Origin: Fidelibacterota bacterium
GTDB taxonomy: Bacteria; Pseudomonadota; Alphaproteobacteria; Rhodospirillales; Rhodospirillaceae
Reading direction: 5' to 3'
Length of the DNA: 64,000 nucleotides
NCBI GenBank assembly: GCA_947472795.1
Contig: CANJBL010000006.1
Span: 1 to 64,000, forward strand
Below the pieces are notes generated by a model. It was not told the DNA's origin, made no database searches, and saw nothing but the letters and a program-made list of their open reading frames with translations. How positions within the stretch are numbered: the first letter of the stretch is position 1; the number at the start of each line of letters is the position of its first letter. The position numbers and the translations under genes are program-made. Shown one piece after another: positions 43,871 through 53,297 of the stretch.

Positions 43871-44614
43871 TCAGGGCTTCTTCATGCGCAGCATGAAGCG
43901 GTCGGTTGCGAAATGAGCGCCTGACTCGGAATTGCCACTGACTTTGTTATCTGCCGGATTGCGCAGGACGTTGCCTTCGGCATCGACCTTAAAGCCCACG
44001 GCTGTCAGTTCGCTCTTGGCGATGTCTTCGTCCATGCGGTGGACTTTGGATGTGGCTTCGGCGCCCGCACCCTTTGCGGCAGCATGATCTTCCACATAGA
44101 AGATGCCGCCCGGCTTCAGGTTCTCGAACACCGACTTGTTCAGGCCGGCAACGTTAGCCGTGGGGCCGTTATGAAAGTCGTGATAGTTCTCGGTGGTCCA
44201 GAACAGATCAGCTTTTTCCGGCAGCATCATGGTGCCGAAGTCCACGGTCACGATGGTCACGTTCGGATAGGCGCTGGCCCAGGCCTTCATGCCGTCTAGA
44301 AAGCCGGCGCGTTCAGCCTGCGCCTTGGTGATGAGCGCAAACACCTTGCCCTTGGGGCCGACGGCCTTGGACAGAATTTTCGTGTAGTACCCGCCGCCCG
44401 GACCCAGTTCGGCGACGGTCATGCCGGGCTTCACACCGGCGAAGGCGACGGTTTCAGCAGGCTTGCGGTTGGCATCGCGTTCCTTGTCGGCAGCCGGGCG
44501 GCCAGCGTCGGCGACGGCGGCGCTGATGGCTGCAGGAACGGCGTCGGCAGCATAAATGGCGGTCGTGGATAGAAGCGCAGCCACAAATGCGGCCGCTGCA
44601 AAGGTACGTGTCAT
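43871..44614 (-). CDS. Exported class I methyltransferase-like protein
   Basis: A 247-residue protein with a clear Sec signal (TFAAAAFVAALLSTTAIYA, cleavage near residue 22) and a Rossmann AdoMet-binding fold: motif I VAELGPGGGYYTKILSKAVG, then VFALITKAQAERAGF and FENLKPGGIFYVEDHAA. Methyltransferases are normally cytosolic, but this exported class recurs in proteobacteria; whether it binds AdoMet outside the cytoplasm is unknown. GGGAGGAT precedes the ATG at 44614. The gene is monocistronic. Confidence 0.85.
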   Translation of the reverse strand: MTRTFAAAAFVAALLSTTAIYAADAVPAAISAAVADAGRPAADKERDANRKPAETVAFAGVKPGMTVAELGPGGGYYTKILSKAVGPKGKVFALITKAQAERAGFLDGMKAWASAYPNVTIVTVDFGTMMLPEKADLFWTTENYHDFHNGPTANVAGLNKSVFENLKPGGIFYVEDHAAAKGAGAEATSKVHRMDEDIAKSELTAVGFKVDAEGNVLRNPADNKVSGNSESGAHFATDRFMLRMKKP

Positions 44615-44773
44615 ATTGATATCCTCCCGGGGTGCGTCGGTTGACGGGTGAGAGTCTATCGGTTTGAGGCACCGGCAACAAGCATTCCACCGCTTTGCCT
44701 TCTGTGAAGATTTCGGATATTCCACGGTTTTACGGTCCTGTTACACCGCTGTTGCCTTTGGAGGAGGAGCCGC

Positions 44774-44990
44774 TTGGTCCAAACGCCGTCAAAGCACGTC
44801 TTTCACGTCATCAGCCTTGATCCGGCGGGCCAGCGTTATCAGGCCTTTGCTGCGCGGAATGCACACCTAGGCCCCATCAATGTCTTTAAGGGCATTAAAG
44901 GCGCGGATATTCCGCCCAACGAGCGCGTCTCCTCTGGGCTCATCACGCAGGCGCTGCTGGACGCGGGTGCCATCAACCCGGGTACCGCCG
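44774..44990 (+). pseudogene. GT25-like glycosyltransferase, N-terminal fragment
   Basis: TTG at 44774 with GGAGGAGGAG six bases upstream begins a frame with the start of a GT25/LPS glycosyltransferase: HVFHVISLDPAGQRYQAFAA, then RNAHLGPINVFKGIKGADI and INPGT. Beyond about 44990 the same frame (open to 45349) loses any such pattern and runs antisense to the pyruvyltransferase gene. The usual length is above 200 residues, so only about 70 remain. The break coincides with the end of similarity of the convergent gene. Confidence 0.6.
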
Positions 44991-45937
44991 TAGATCACCG
45001 TCAATGGAATACCCGCAATCTTCAGGGCTTCGGCGATGCCGCGTTCAGCGTCGGAATGAACGAAGTAAGTGAAGCGGCAGGGAGTCTCCGCCTGCAAGCG
45101 GTTAAGTACCCGCACAAAGATCGGCAACACGCGGCGCGTGGCCTCGGCGGTGTGGGTGCCATGGAATGCGATATTGAGGCCGATATCGAGGCAGTCGTCA
45201 GGTGCAACGGGGGGTGGTTGTCCGGCCATGGCTTCTGGCGCCAGCACAAAGGCCGGATCGACAATGACGGGAATCGAACGGAAGCTCTCGGCCGCCAGAG
45301 CACGCTGCGTGGTCTCATCGCGCACGGAGATCAGGGCGAGGCGCGCTAGGAACTGGCGGATATCCGCGCGGCTATCGCCGTGGAAACGGAACGTATCGCG
45401 TGGGCCTTCGGAGATGAGATTGTTAAGGCCGATGGATGTCGCCACCACGGGGCAATCGAGCTGGCTCAGGATTTCCACGTCGCGCGCAAAACGTGGAGGC
45501 AGGCGGCCGTTGGCATCGGCAAAGAGATAGCCGCCGCCTGCGATCACCACCAAATCCACAGGGCTGCTCGGCGCGAAAATATCGTCCAGCTCGCACCACG
45601 GAATCTCGGTGAATTTAATGTGCCGCCCTGCAAAGGCTTCGATGAGTTGGTGTTTCACACCCTGACCCACGGCTACGTCGCCACGGTTGGTGTGCATCGC
45701 GTCTTTGAAAGTGCTGTAGTGAGCGCGCCAGACGCCGAAAGTACGCCATAGCATCAGTTCCAGCCAACGCCGCGTGCGGTTCCGCAAGGCCACCAGTGGA
45801 CCGCGTTGGATAGGTTGGCATGCATGGGATGCGGGGATCAGTGTGTAGATGACAATATGAAGCGGCCGGCGCTGAGCGCTCTGGCCCTCTGCAAAGAACG
45901 ACGACGTGGGAACTGCGGGGGTGTGTCGCGTTTCCAT
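44867..45937 (-). pseudogene. Polysaccharide pyruvyl transferase family, 3'-truncated
   Basis: A 356-residue frame starting METRHTPAVP at 45937. Its body reads as a polysaccharide pyruvyl transferase (PS_pyruv_trans): NRGDVAVGQGVKHQL, VDLVVIAGGGYLFADANGRL, CPVVATSIGLNNL, LALISVRDETTQRAL and FTYFVHSDAERGIAEALKIA. These enzymes add ketal pyruvate to exopolysaccharide sugars or transfer related groups. After IYGGTR (near 44990) the last 40 residues do not fit the family, and the conserved C-terminal segment around the His and Gly-Val-Pro motif is missing. I therefore read it as truncated, its end being antisense to a GT25-like fragment. If the family match is loose, it may be intact. Confidence 0.6.
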
Positions 45938-46026
45938 AACCAACTTAACTATACTGCGGGAACGGATAGAGCCTCGTCGAACCACAACCCTCCTGGGCAG
46001 CCTTTGTTCCCGTAAAGAGAGAAATT

Positions 46027-47250
46027 TCATCCGACTAACAAATCCAACGCGGCGAGTTGCTTTGGCCAACCGTAGGCGCTTTCCATGAGCTCTCTGGCGC
46101 CTGCGCCTAAGGCGGCGGCCTGGGTGGGCGTCATCTCCAGCACAGCTTGAATGAAGGCTTCGGCTGTTTCCGCCACCAGCAGGTGCTCGCCATGACCGGC
46201 AGCAATGCCTTCCAGACCTTGCGGTGTGGTGATGACGGGTTTGCCCATGGCCATGCCTTCCAGAACCTTGTTCTGAATCGCGCGTGCAATACGCAACGGC
46301 GCCACCACCATATCGGCGCCGGCGATAAAAGGACGCACATCGGGTAGGCGGCCAGTCACCGTGATGCCCGGGCGGCTGCCAAGCTCGCTGACGGCTTTGG
46401 CGGGTTTGGCGCCGGCAATGGTGAAACTCGCTTGCGGATGGCGCGCACGGATCGCGGGGAAGATCTCGTCGGCAAACCACACGACGGCATCCACATTGGG
46501 GCGGTAGTCCATGGTGCCGGTGAAGACCAGATGCGGACCAATAACTTTATAGGGCGACGGAAAACGGTGGGCCGGCGAGAAGTAATCGCAATCTACGCCA
46601 TTGGCCACTGTATAAGTGGACGCTGCCGTTTCCGGTGAGAGCGTGCGGAACAGCGCCGCCTCCATGTCGGAGACGAAGAGCGAGGCATCGGCGGCACCGG
46701 CCACGCGACGGTCGAATTCCAGCATTTTGCGCGCTTCGCGGGAGTACACCCATTTCATGGGAATCGATGCCGTGCGGGCGTATTGGCGCCACTTGTCGGA
46801 ATCCACATCCACGAAGTCCATCACCAGCCGCGCTTTGCCGCGGTCGATCCCCAGCATGAACTGGGCCATGGCCGAGGAATAGACAAAGATCACATCCGGC
46901 TTCTCGCGAATGATCTGTTGGCGAACCCAGGCCTGGAAAGGCGCACTGGCGAAAGTCGCTACGGAAATTGCATCGCCCTTCATGAGGCCGACAAGAGCTT
47001 TCAACTTGGCGGTGCGCGGCGGGCGCGGGAACCATCCCAGGCTGGTGCAGTGGCTCTGAAGTGCACCGACGTGTGCGATGTCGGCGTCATCGTCTATGAA
47101 ACAGCCAACATGCACGCTGTAGCGCTGACGCAGATGTTCGAGAATGCGGAACGCGCGGATCTTCTCGCCTTTATCGGGCGGGAAGGGAATGCGATGACAC
47201 AGGAAAAGCAGCGAGGGCTTTGACAGAGTCGCAGGAGCCGCGTCGTACAT
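46027..47250 (-). CDS. XrtA/PEP-CTERM-associated GT4 glycosyltransferase
   Basis: A 407-residue GT-B glycosyltransferase. Its N-terminal motif LLFLCHRIPFPPDKGEKIRA and the internal VFVYSSAMAQFMLGID and MDFVDVDSDKWRQYA stretches are those of the sugar-transferase family tied to the exosortase A/PEP-CTERM exopolysaccharide system (TIGR03087). The C-terminal donor-binding part has APLRIARAIQNKVLEGMAMG with the conserved acidic residue. Starts further upstream (to 47472) lie in unlikely sequence; the ATG at 47250 fits the family best, though no good Shine-Dalgarno is seen. Divergent from the UDP-glucose dehydrogenase gene. Confidence 0.85.
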   Translation of the reverse strand: MYDAAPATLSKPSLLFLCHRIPFPPDKGEKIRAFRILEHLRQRYSVHVGCFIDDDADIAHVGALQSHCTSLGWFPRPPRTAKLKALVGLMKGDAISVATFASAPFQAWVRQQIIREKPDVIFVYSSAMAQFMLGIDRGKARLVMDFVDVDSDKWRQYARTASIPMKWVYSREARKMLEFDRRVAGAADASLFVSDMEAALFRTLSPETAASTYTVANGVDCDYFSPAHRFPSPYKVIGPHLVFTGTMDYRPNVDAVVWFADEIFPAIRARHPQASFTIAGAKPAKAVSELGSRPGITVTGRLPDVRPFIAGADMVVAPLRIARAIQNKVLEGMAMGKPVITTPQGLEGIAAGHGEHLLVAETAEAFIQAVLEMTPTQAAALGAGARELMESAYGWPKQLAALDLLVG

Positions 47251-47499
47251 CGGAAAGCCGTACAAATAATGAGCTGGAATTGGCTCGTACCTAACGGTCT
47301 CCGCGAGCTTTCGTTCTTCCAAAACCAAAAGATTTAAAATCAAAGCATGGGGGTATGACTTCGGGAAGCCGAGGGAGGTTGCACAACTTTTTTGAGGCCA
47401 ACTTTGCAATCTCGGCGTTATGGCAGCGGGTGCGGCCATTTTTGGGCTGCGCGTCCGGCTCGCATTTTTCACGGGCCTTTCACAGCAAGAGGGATTGCA

Positions 47500-48948
47500 A
47501 TGCGCATTGCCATGATCGGCACCGGCTACGTGGGCCTGGTGTCTGGAGCCTGTTTTTCAGAATTCGGCATCGATGTCGTTTGCGTCGATCGTGATGCGGA
47601 GAAGATTGCCCGCCTGAAGAAGGGCGAAATTCCCATTTTTGAACCGGGCCTCGACGTACTGGTGAAAAGCAATGCCGAAGCTGGACGTCTCAGCTTCACC
47701 ACCGACCTGAAAGCCGCTGTCGCCGGCGCGGAAGCCGTGTTTATCGCCGTGGGCACGCCCAGCCGCCGCGGTGACGGCCATGCTGATCTGTCATATGTCT
47801 ATGATGCCGCCAAAGACATCGCCGGTGCGCTGACCGAGTATGCCGTCGTGGTCACGAAGTCCACCGTGCCCGTAGGCACAGGCCGCGAGGTGGACGCCAT
47901 CATTCGTGCTGCACGCCCGGACCTGCATTTCGATGTGGCTTCAAACCCAGAATTCCTGCGCGAAGGCTCAGCCATCAACGATTTCATGCGTCCTGATCGT
48001 GTCGTCATCGGCACGGAAAGCGACCGCGCCCGTGCCGTGATGCGCCAGCTTTATCGCGCCCTGTTCCTGATCGAAACACCGATCCTCTTCACAACCCTGG
48101 AAACGGCAGAAATCATTAAGTACGCCGCTAATACCTTCCTCGCCACCAAGATCACCTTCATCAACGAAATCGCCGATCTCTGCGAGAAGGTAGGTGCCGA
48201 TGTGCACGATGTGGCGCGCGGCATCGGCCTTGATGGGCGCATCGGTAAGAAATTCCTGCACCCGGGTCCGGGTTACGGCGGGTCTTGCTTCCCGAAGGAT
48301 ACCTTGGCACTGGTCAAGACAGCCCAGGACTACGGCGCGCCATTGCGCATCGTGGAAACGGTCGTGGCCGTCAACGATAAGCGCAAGCGCAGCATGGCCG
48401 ACAAGATCGCGCGGGCCTGCGGTGGCGACATCAACGGCAAGACCATTGCCGTGCTCGGTCTGACGTTCAAGCCCAACACCGACGACATGCGCGATGCGCC
48501 CAGCCTCGCCATTGTACCGGCCTTACAGCAAATGGGCGCCACGGTGCGCGCTTATGATCCGGAAGGCATGCACGAATCTAAGAAGTTCCTGCCTGATATC
48601 ACCTATTGCGTCGATGCTTACGATGCCATGGAAGGTGCCGATGCGGTCGTGCTCCTCACGGAATGGAACCAGTTCCGCAGCCTCGATCTGCGCCGCGCGA
48701 AGGCGCTGTTGAACGCGCCGGTCATGGTTGATCTGCGTAATGCCTATTCACCGGCGGACGTGATTGCTGCGGGCTTCACCTATGTGTGTGTGGGCCGCAG
48801 CGGCTCGACGATTGCGACCACTCCGCAAGTTCAGACGCCTGCGGAACCCTCAACAGCCACGGTGGCCGGCGAAACGAAGTGGTGGCCACAAACAGAAGCG
48901 GCACCTCTCGCCGCCCAAGTGGCAGTGGGTGCCGCTCCCGCAGAATAG
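47500..48948 (+). CDS. ugd: UDP-glucose 6-dehydrogenase
   Basis: A 482-residue enzyme that oxidises UDP-glucose to UDP-glucuronate with two NAD+, supplying acidic sugar for exopolysaccharide. It has the NAD-binding GTGYVGLVSG (7-16), a dimer/linker helix, the catalytic Cys in PGYGGSCFPKDTLALV, and the C-terminal domain ending TYVCVGRS. About 40 Thr/Pro/Ala-rich residues are added at the C-terminus (TTPQVQTPAEPSTATVAG), absent from most homologues. ATG at 47500 follows AAGAGGG; the frame upstream is not conserved. Confidence 0.95.
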   Translation: MRIAMIGTGYVGLVSGACFSEFGIDVVCVDRDAEKIARLKKGEIPIFEPGLDVLVKSNAEAGRLSFTTDLKAAVAGAEAVFIAVGTPSRRGDGHADLSYVYDAAKDIAGALTEYAVVVTKSTVPVGTGREVDAIIRAARPDLHFDVASNPEFLREGSAINDFMRPDRVVIGTESDRARAVMRQLYRALFLIETPILFTTLETAEIIKYAANTFLATKITFINEIADLCEKVGADVHDVARGIGLDGRIGKKFLHPGPGYGGSCFPKDTLALVKTAQDYGAPLRIVETVVAVNDKRKRSMADKIARACGGDINGKTIAVLGLTFKPNTDDMRDAPSLAIVPALQQMGATVRAYDPEGMHESKKFLPDITYCVDAYDAMEGADAVVLLTEWNQFRSLDLRRAKALLNAPVMVDLRNAYSPADVIAAGFTYVCVGRSGSTIATTPQVQTPAEPSTATVAGETKWWPQTEAAPLAAQVAVGAAPAE

Positions 48949-48975
48949 CCCTCGCAAGGCTATGGGTCGAATGGG

Positions 48976-50283
48976 CTAGTAGTTGAACAAACCGGCGATG
49001 TGCCAGTAGTAGCCAGCGCCGGTATTGTTCCGACTGCCGGGAATGTCGCCGCCCGTGGGTGCCAGGTCGATTTTGCCTTCGGCATCGCCGTAAACCACAT
49101 CGCTGCGATTGTTGCCTTCGATATCGCCCGGCTTCTTGTCGCCTGCGTAGGCGTAGATAGGCGCGCCCTTATAAAGCCACTGCTTGGTACCGTCGTCACG
49201 TGTCGCTACTTCCCAGAACCCGGAAGAGACGGCATTGGCGGGTGCTACGATGGGATGCCAGGTCTTCAGGCAATCGGCAACGCAGCCGCGCGGACCAATC
49301 CCTTTGGAATCTGAATACAGGTATCGGAAGCCGTCACGCGTGCGTCGCCCGCCGTATTGCAGGTGGTAGCGCGTCTCCGTATAGACTGTCATGCCCTTCT
49401 GATCGGTGAGCAGGGGTCCGCGAATATTATAAACTCCGATCTTCAAAGCCTCGGGCATGAAGTTGCGATAAGCCAGCGCCGGGGCTGCGTCCTTCTCCGC
49501 GAGCACGCCATTGATATCGGTGTCGGAGTAGTCGCCGTTGTACGTGTAGAGGCGCTGTTCCTTATAAGCCCACTGACGCTTACCGCTCTCGGTCTGCATG
49601 ACGGTGAAGTCGGCGAGGGGAACTGCAGCCGCCGGTGCATAAACCGGCGTCCAGTCGGCGGGGTTTTTCGGCGGCGTCTTCAAGACGTATGTCGCCATGC
49701 CCGTGCTGGTGGAGACAAAGCCGTAACCATTGGCGACGCCCAGGCTGTGCAGCTCAACTTCGCCCGGCATCGCTATCGTCTTGGCGGGATTGAAGGCCGC
49801 ACGTTTCCAGCCTTCCTTGGGGATGTACATCTTGCTGCCGGGGTCGAGCCACGCCGGATCTTCCGAACTCAAGTTGCCGCCTGTGGGCTGGCCTGCCGGA
49901 TCTTTGCCAGAATAGCGGTACAGGGGTTGGCCTTGATAGGCCCATTGCTGACTGCCGTCTGGGCGCGTCACGAGAGTCCAGTCGGGCAGCGCCGTAGCCT
50001 TGGCGCCGGCGAGATAGGGCTGGAATTCCTTGGCGCACGCATCGATGCAATTAGCTTGGCCGTTTTCATCCTTATTATATGTGTAGAGGGGTTTGCCGTC
50101 GGCATCGCCCAATCGGCGCCACAGATATTGCTCCGAGGAATTGGAGATATACAGCGTCACATCGACAATGGTGATGCCGGGTGGTGACGTGAGCGGAACA
50201 TTCATCGCCTTGTCGGCGGCACTTGCCGCGTTGGCGGTCAGTGCGAGTACGGCGAAGCTTGCGGTGATCTGGGGCGTGCGCAT
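48976..50283 (-). CDS. Secreted PF03640 repeat protein
   Basis: A 435-residue exported protein (signal ASFAVLALTANAASAADK, cleavage near residue 23) with several copies of the PF03640 beta repeat: KPLYTYNKDENGQANCIDAC, QPLYRYSGKDPAG, QRLYTYNGDYSDTD, TVYTETRYHL, APIYAYAGDKKPG, and two CxxxC pairs (CIDAC, CVADC). The repeats pack into a rigid beta structure, and the paired Cys may form disulphides. Last gene of the four-gene operon; starts 2 bp after the DUF1552 gene. No catalytic motif is visible, so a scaffold or electron-carrier partner role is possible. Confidence 0.82.
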   Translation of the reverse strand: MRTPQITASFAVLALTANAASAADKAMNVPLTSPPGITIVDVTLYISNSSEQYLWRRLGDADGKPLYTYNKDENGQANCIDACAKEFQPYLAGAKATALPDWTLVTRPDGSQQWAYQGQPLYRYSGKDPAGQPTGGNLSSEDPAWLDPGSKMYIPKEGWKRAAFNPAKTIAMPGEVELHSLGVANGYGFVSTSTGMATYVLKTPPKNPADWTPVYAPAAAVPLADFTVMQTESGKRQWAYKEQRLYTYNGDYSDTDINGVLAEKDAAPALAYRNFMPEALKIGVYNIRGPLLTDQKGMTVYTETRYHLQYGGRRTRDGFRYLYSDSKGIGPRGCVADCLKTWHPIVAPANAVSSGFWEVATRDDGTKQWLYKGAPIYAYAGDKKPGDIEGNNRSDVVYGDAEGKIDLAPTGGDIPGSRNNTGAGYYWHIAGLFNY

Positions 50284-50285
50284 GG

Positions 50286-51632
50286 CTAGGCCATTACTTC
50301 TGAAATCGGGCTGGTGACACGGTTAGACCCTACGCCCCACGCGCTGACGGGCACGCCCATGATTTGCTGCACGGTCAGGCCCACGCGGGTGGCTGCGTCG
50401 CCCGGCTTGGGGATATGCATCCCGGTTTTCATGCGGCCGTTGGCGCTGCCGAGCAGAACGAAGGGATAGTTGCGCAAGGAGTGCAGACGCGGTGCGCCGT
50501 GGTCGGTGTAGGCGTAAAGGATCATGCGGTCGAGCAGCGTTTTCTCGCCCTCCTGGATACCGTCCAGCACCGCAGCGTAGTCATGCAGAGCTTGCATGTA
50601 GAGCGCGGTGAACCATGCGCTCTTCACCTGGTAACCCAGAACCGGATCAACCGGCTCTTCGTGAGTATAGGTGTGGTGGTTGGTGGGATCACCTTCACGC
50701 CTGAGGCCCGACATACCTTGCGTGATGCAGAGATTGGCGACGCGCGTTTGGCCGCAGGCCAGTGCATGCGCCAGCAACTCAGCGAACTGGTTGTGGCGTG
50801 CCATGGCTTCCGTCGCGATGTTCAGCGCCTGTTTCTCTTCCTTCTCCGGCTGCTTGGGCTTGGTGCAAGCGGGCAGGGGTTCGGGCTTCTGAAGCTGGAT
50901 ATCCAGCTTCTGTTCCAGCGAACGCAGCGAGGTGAAATAGTTGTCCAGGCGCGCGCGGTCCGTGGCGCCAAGGTTGCGCATCAGATCTTGCCGTTCCTCG
51001 GAAACGCCGGAAAGGACACTGCGGCGGACCATGATCTGCGGATCGGGCGTGAACTCGGCGGCGTTGGGGTCTTTGAACTCAGGGCCGAAGATGCGCGTAT
51101 AGAGCGCCAGCGGCGAGACTTCCGCCGGCTGACGACCGCTGGATGTGCGTGCACTCCAGGAATCGCGCGGATCGCCGTCGCAGGCCACCTCGATGGAGCG
51201 GAAACGCGTGCCGTTGCCGATGACATCACCCACCAGTGCATCGACGCTGCCGTAATATTCGGAACCGCCCGAGACGCGGCCCGTCATGTGCCCTTGCACA
51301 CCTGTGAAGTGCGTATTGTTGCTCTGGCCGTCCAGGAATACTTCACCGCCCGAGAAGAGGTTCATCTTCTTCTGGAAGGGCTTCAGCGGTGCCAGCTGCG
51401 GGGGCAATTCATAGTCGGTGCCGGCGGTCTTGGGGCGGTACTCAGCTTCGCCCAGGCCCAGTGCCCAGAACCAGGTGGCAAAGCGCAGAGGGATCGGTGC
51501 GCCTGTGGCGGCGAAGGCATTGCCGCTTTCGTTCAGCATGCAATCGAGGATCGGCAAACCGACCGTGACGGCGCTGCCGGCCATCATGCCTTTGAGCGCG
51601 CGGCGGCGAGTCATGAGGGATGTGGGTGTCAT
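50286..51632 (-). CDS. DUF1552-family Tat-exported protein
   Basis: A 448-residue protein of the DUF1552 family (DUF1501/sulfatase-like fold clan). The Tat motif is MTRRRALKGMMAGSAV (residues 7-22), so it is exported folded, often with a metal. Characteristic segments are PLRFATWFWALGLGE, NNTHFTGVQGHMTGR, VANLCITQGMSGLRRE and ILYAYTDHGAPRLHSLRNYP. The repeated His residues suggest a metal site. No biochemical role is established. Downstream of and apparently coupled to the DUF1592-type gene (13 bp gap, GGAGAC as Shine-Dalgarno). Confidence 0.88.
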   Translation of the reverse strand: MTPTSLMTRRRALKGMMAGSAVTVGLPILDCMLNESGNAFAATGAPIPLRFATWFWALGLGEAEYRPKTAGTDYELPPQLAPLKPFQKKMNLFSGGEVFLDGQSNNTHFTGVQGHMTGRVSGGSEYYGSVDALVGDVIGNGTRFRSIEVACDGDPRDSWSARTSSGRQPAEVSPLALYTRIFGPEFKDPNAAEFTPDPQIMVRRSVLSGVSEERQDLMRNLGATDRARLDNYFTSLRSLEQKLDIQLQKPEPLPACTKPKQPEKEEKQALNIATEAMARHNQFAELLAHALACGQTRVANLCITQGMSGLRREGDPTNHHTYTHEEPVDPVLGYQVKSAWFTALYMQALHDYAAVLDGIQEGEKTLLDRMILYAYTDHGAPRLHSLRNYPFVLLGSANGRMKTGMHIPKPGDAATRVGLTVQQIMGVPVSAWGVGSNRVTSPISEVMA

Positions 51633-51645
51633 GATGTCTGTCTCC

Positions 51646-53286
51646 TCAAGGCGTCTTCGGTGCGGGCAGGATATAGAGCGCATCGCTCATGGCCACCTGG
51701 CGCATCAGTTCAAGAACGTTGTATTTGCTGTCGGTGAACTTCTTCTGGACCAGCGCGAACTCTGCTTCACCCGGCAGCGGCGCGCGGCCGGCGCCGTAAG
51801 AGAAGACGCGCTTGGCCACACAGGAGGTGAGCGCCGGATCGTCGTGCAGCACCTTGGCGAGGCCCACGGGTCCGTCGAACTTCACACCAGAGAGGTCGCC
51901 ACTGGTGTCGATCTTCGCGCCGTTCTCTTCCGTGCGGTAGCCGCCGGCGGAATCGAAGTTCTCCAGTGCAAGGCCGATGGGATCAGTGATCTTGTGGCAG
52001 CCCGCGCACATGGCCTCCGAACGGTGCGCAGTCAGGCGGTCGCGTGTGGTCTTGTAGACGGGGTTGGATGTGTCCTGCACGAATTTGAAGTCCACATTAC
52101 CCGGCGGGGGTGGAACGGCTTGGCAGAGAATGTTCTCGCGCAAGGCTTTGCCGCGGCCCGTTGGCGATGTGCGGCCCGAGGGCGAATGCAGCGCCACGAA
52201 GCTCGCCTGCGCCAGGATGCCCGCGCGCGGATCGCCCGGCTGATAGCTGTAAGGAATCCAGCGTTCGGGTTGGCCGTTATCGACCAGTTCCACCAGCGGC
52301 ACGTTGTAGAGCGCGGCCAGCGAGCGGGTGAGGAAGGTATTGGGCGTCGTGTAGAGGTCGCGGTAATCGCCCTGACGCTTGACCACGTGGTCAACAATGG
52401 TGCGCAGGGTCTGCTCTTCCGATTGGTCGCGCACTTTCAACGTATAGCGCGGGAAGAAGTTGGGATCCTTGGACAAGGTCTCGAAATCCGAGAAGCCCAG
52501 CATGTCGGAGAAAAAGGCACGCACACCGCCTTCCATGCTGCCAGCGGACACCATGCGGTCGACCTGACGCTTTAATCCATCTTTGGTATGGATGTCGCCG
52601 CTCTCTGCGGCTTTCAACAGAAGATCGTCGGGTGCGGTGTTCCAGAGGAAAGAGGCCAAGGTCGTGGCTTTGGCATAACCCGTCAAACGCATGCTGCCCG
52701 CATGCGCCGGGTCGGGTTCGATGTCGCGTTGGCGGAAAAGGAAGTTGGGCGAGATCAGCATGTCGGCGACGACGGCCGAGATGCCGGCGTAAAAGTCGTG
52801 CAGCGTGTTGGCGGCGTCGCCGGCGGCTTTCACTTTCCGCGAAATCTCCGCGTCGGTGAGCGCGCGACGATAGACGAGGCGTCCGATGCTGGTGACGAAA
52901 GCCCGTGTGCAAGCATCGTCGGCGGCTTTGACATTCTGCGGTGTGCAGGGGATCAACGCGGCACGGTGCTTGGCATCGATCACCTGAGCCGCGACGGTGC
53001 GCGCAAGATCGTCGTAACGTTCAAGGCCCGTGTCGGTGATGCTGACCTTGCGCCCGCCGAGAGCCATCAGGCCTTCGTCGCGCACTTCCGGTTCAAAGCG
53101 GCCCGTGACCTTGATCGACGTGCCGAAGATATCGGCCACGCTCTGCTGATACTGGCTGGGGCTGATGCGAACCGGCGGCGGTGATTCAACCTTGGGCAAG
53201 GCGTCATCAGCGGCGACGTAAACGCCGGGTACGGCAAGCGCGAGCGCGCTTGCCGCCAGGATAAGGGTGCGCTTCATTCTTTTCAC
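51646..53286 (-). CDS. DUF1592/1588/1585/1587/1595 protein with CxxCH
   Basis: A 546-residue secreted protein (signal [20 protein letters not shown]). In order I see DUF1587-like (residues 40-105, [16 protein letters not shown]), DUF1595-like (125-190, [18 protein letters not shown]), DUF1592 (about 205-335, [12 protein letters not shown]), DUF1588 (about 340-440, with [20 protein letters not shown]) and DUF1585 (C-terminal). CAGCHK near residue 420 is a c-type haem attachment motif. The compact five-domain form is shorter than the planctomycete versions. The start is GTG 53286 or ATG 53277. It is the second gene of the operon. Confidence 0.88.
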   Translation of the reverse strand: MKRMKRTLILAASALALAVPGVYVAADDALPKVESPPPVRISPSQYQQSVADIFGTSIKVTGRFEPEVRDEGLMALGGRKVSITDTGLERYDDLARTVAAQVIDAKHRAALIPCTPQNVKAADDACTRAFVTSIGRLVYRRALTDAEISRKVKAAGDAANTLHDFYAGISAVVADMLISPNFLFRQRDIEPDPAHAGSMRLTGYAKATTLASFLWNTAPDDLLLKAAESGDIHTKDGLKRQVDRMVSAGSMEGGVRAFFSDMLGFSDFETLSKDPNFFPRYTLKVRDQSEEQTLRTIVDHVVKRQGDYRDLYTTPNTFLTRSLAALYNVPLVELVDNGQPERWIPYSYQPGDPRAGILAQASFVALHSPSGRTSPTGRGKALRENILCQAVPPPPGNVDFKFVQDTSNPVYKTTRDRLTAHRSEAMCAGCHKITDPIGLALENFDSAGGYRTEENGAKIDTSGDLSGVKFDGPVGLAKVLHDDPALTSCVAKRVFSYGAGRAPLPGEAEFALVQKKFTDSKYNVLELMRQVAMSDALYILPAPKTP

Positions 53287-53297
53287 AGGATCTCTAC

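Noticed and set aside
50364-51737. 457-residue plus-strand frame opposite the DUF1552 gene
   Set aside because: Complementary to a conserved Tat protein with typical codon use; the plus-strand product is Val/Ala/Arg noise.
51418-52575. 385-residue plus-strand frame opposite the DUF1552/DUF1592 genes
   Set aside because: Spans two real genes on the other strand and their junction; no start signal.
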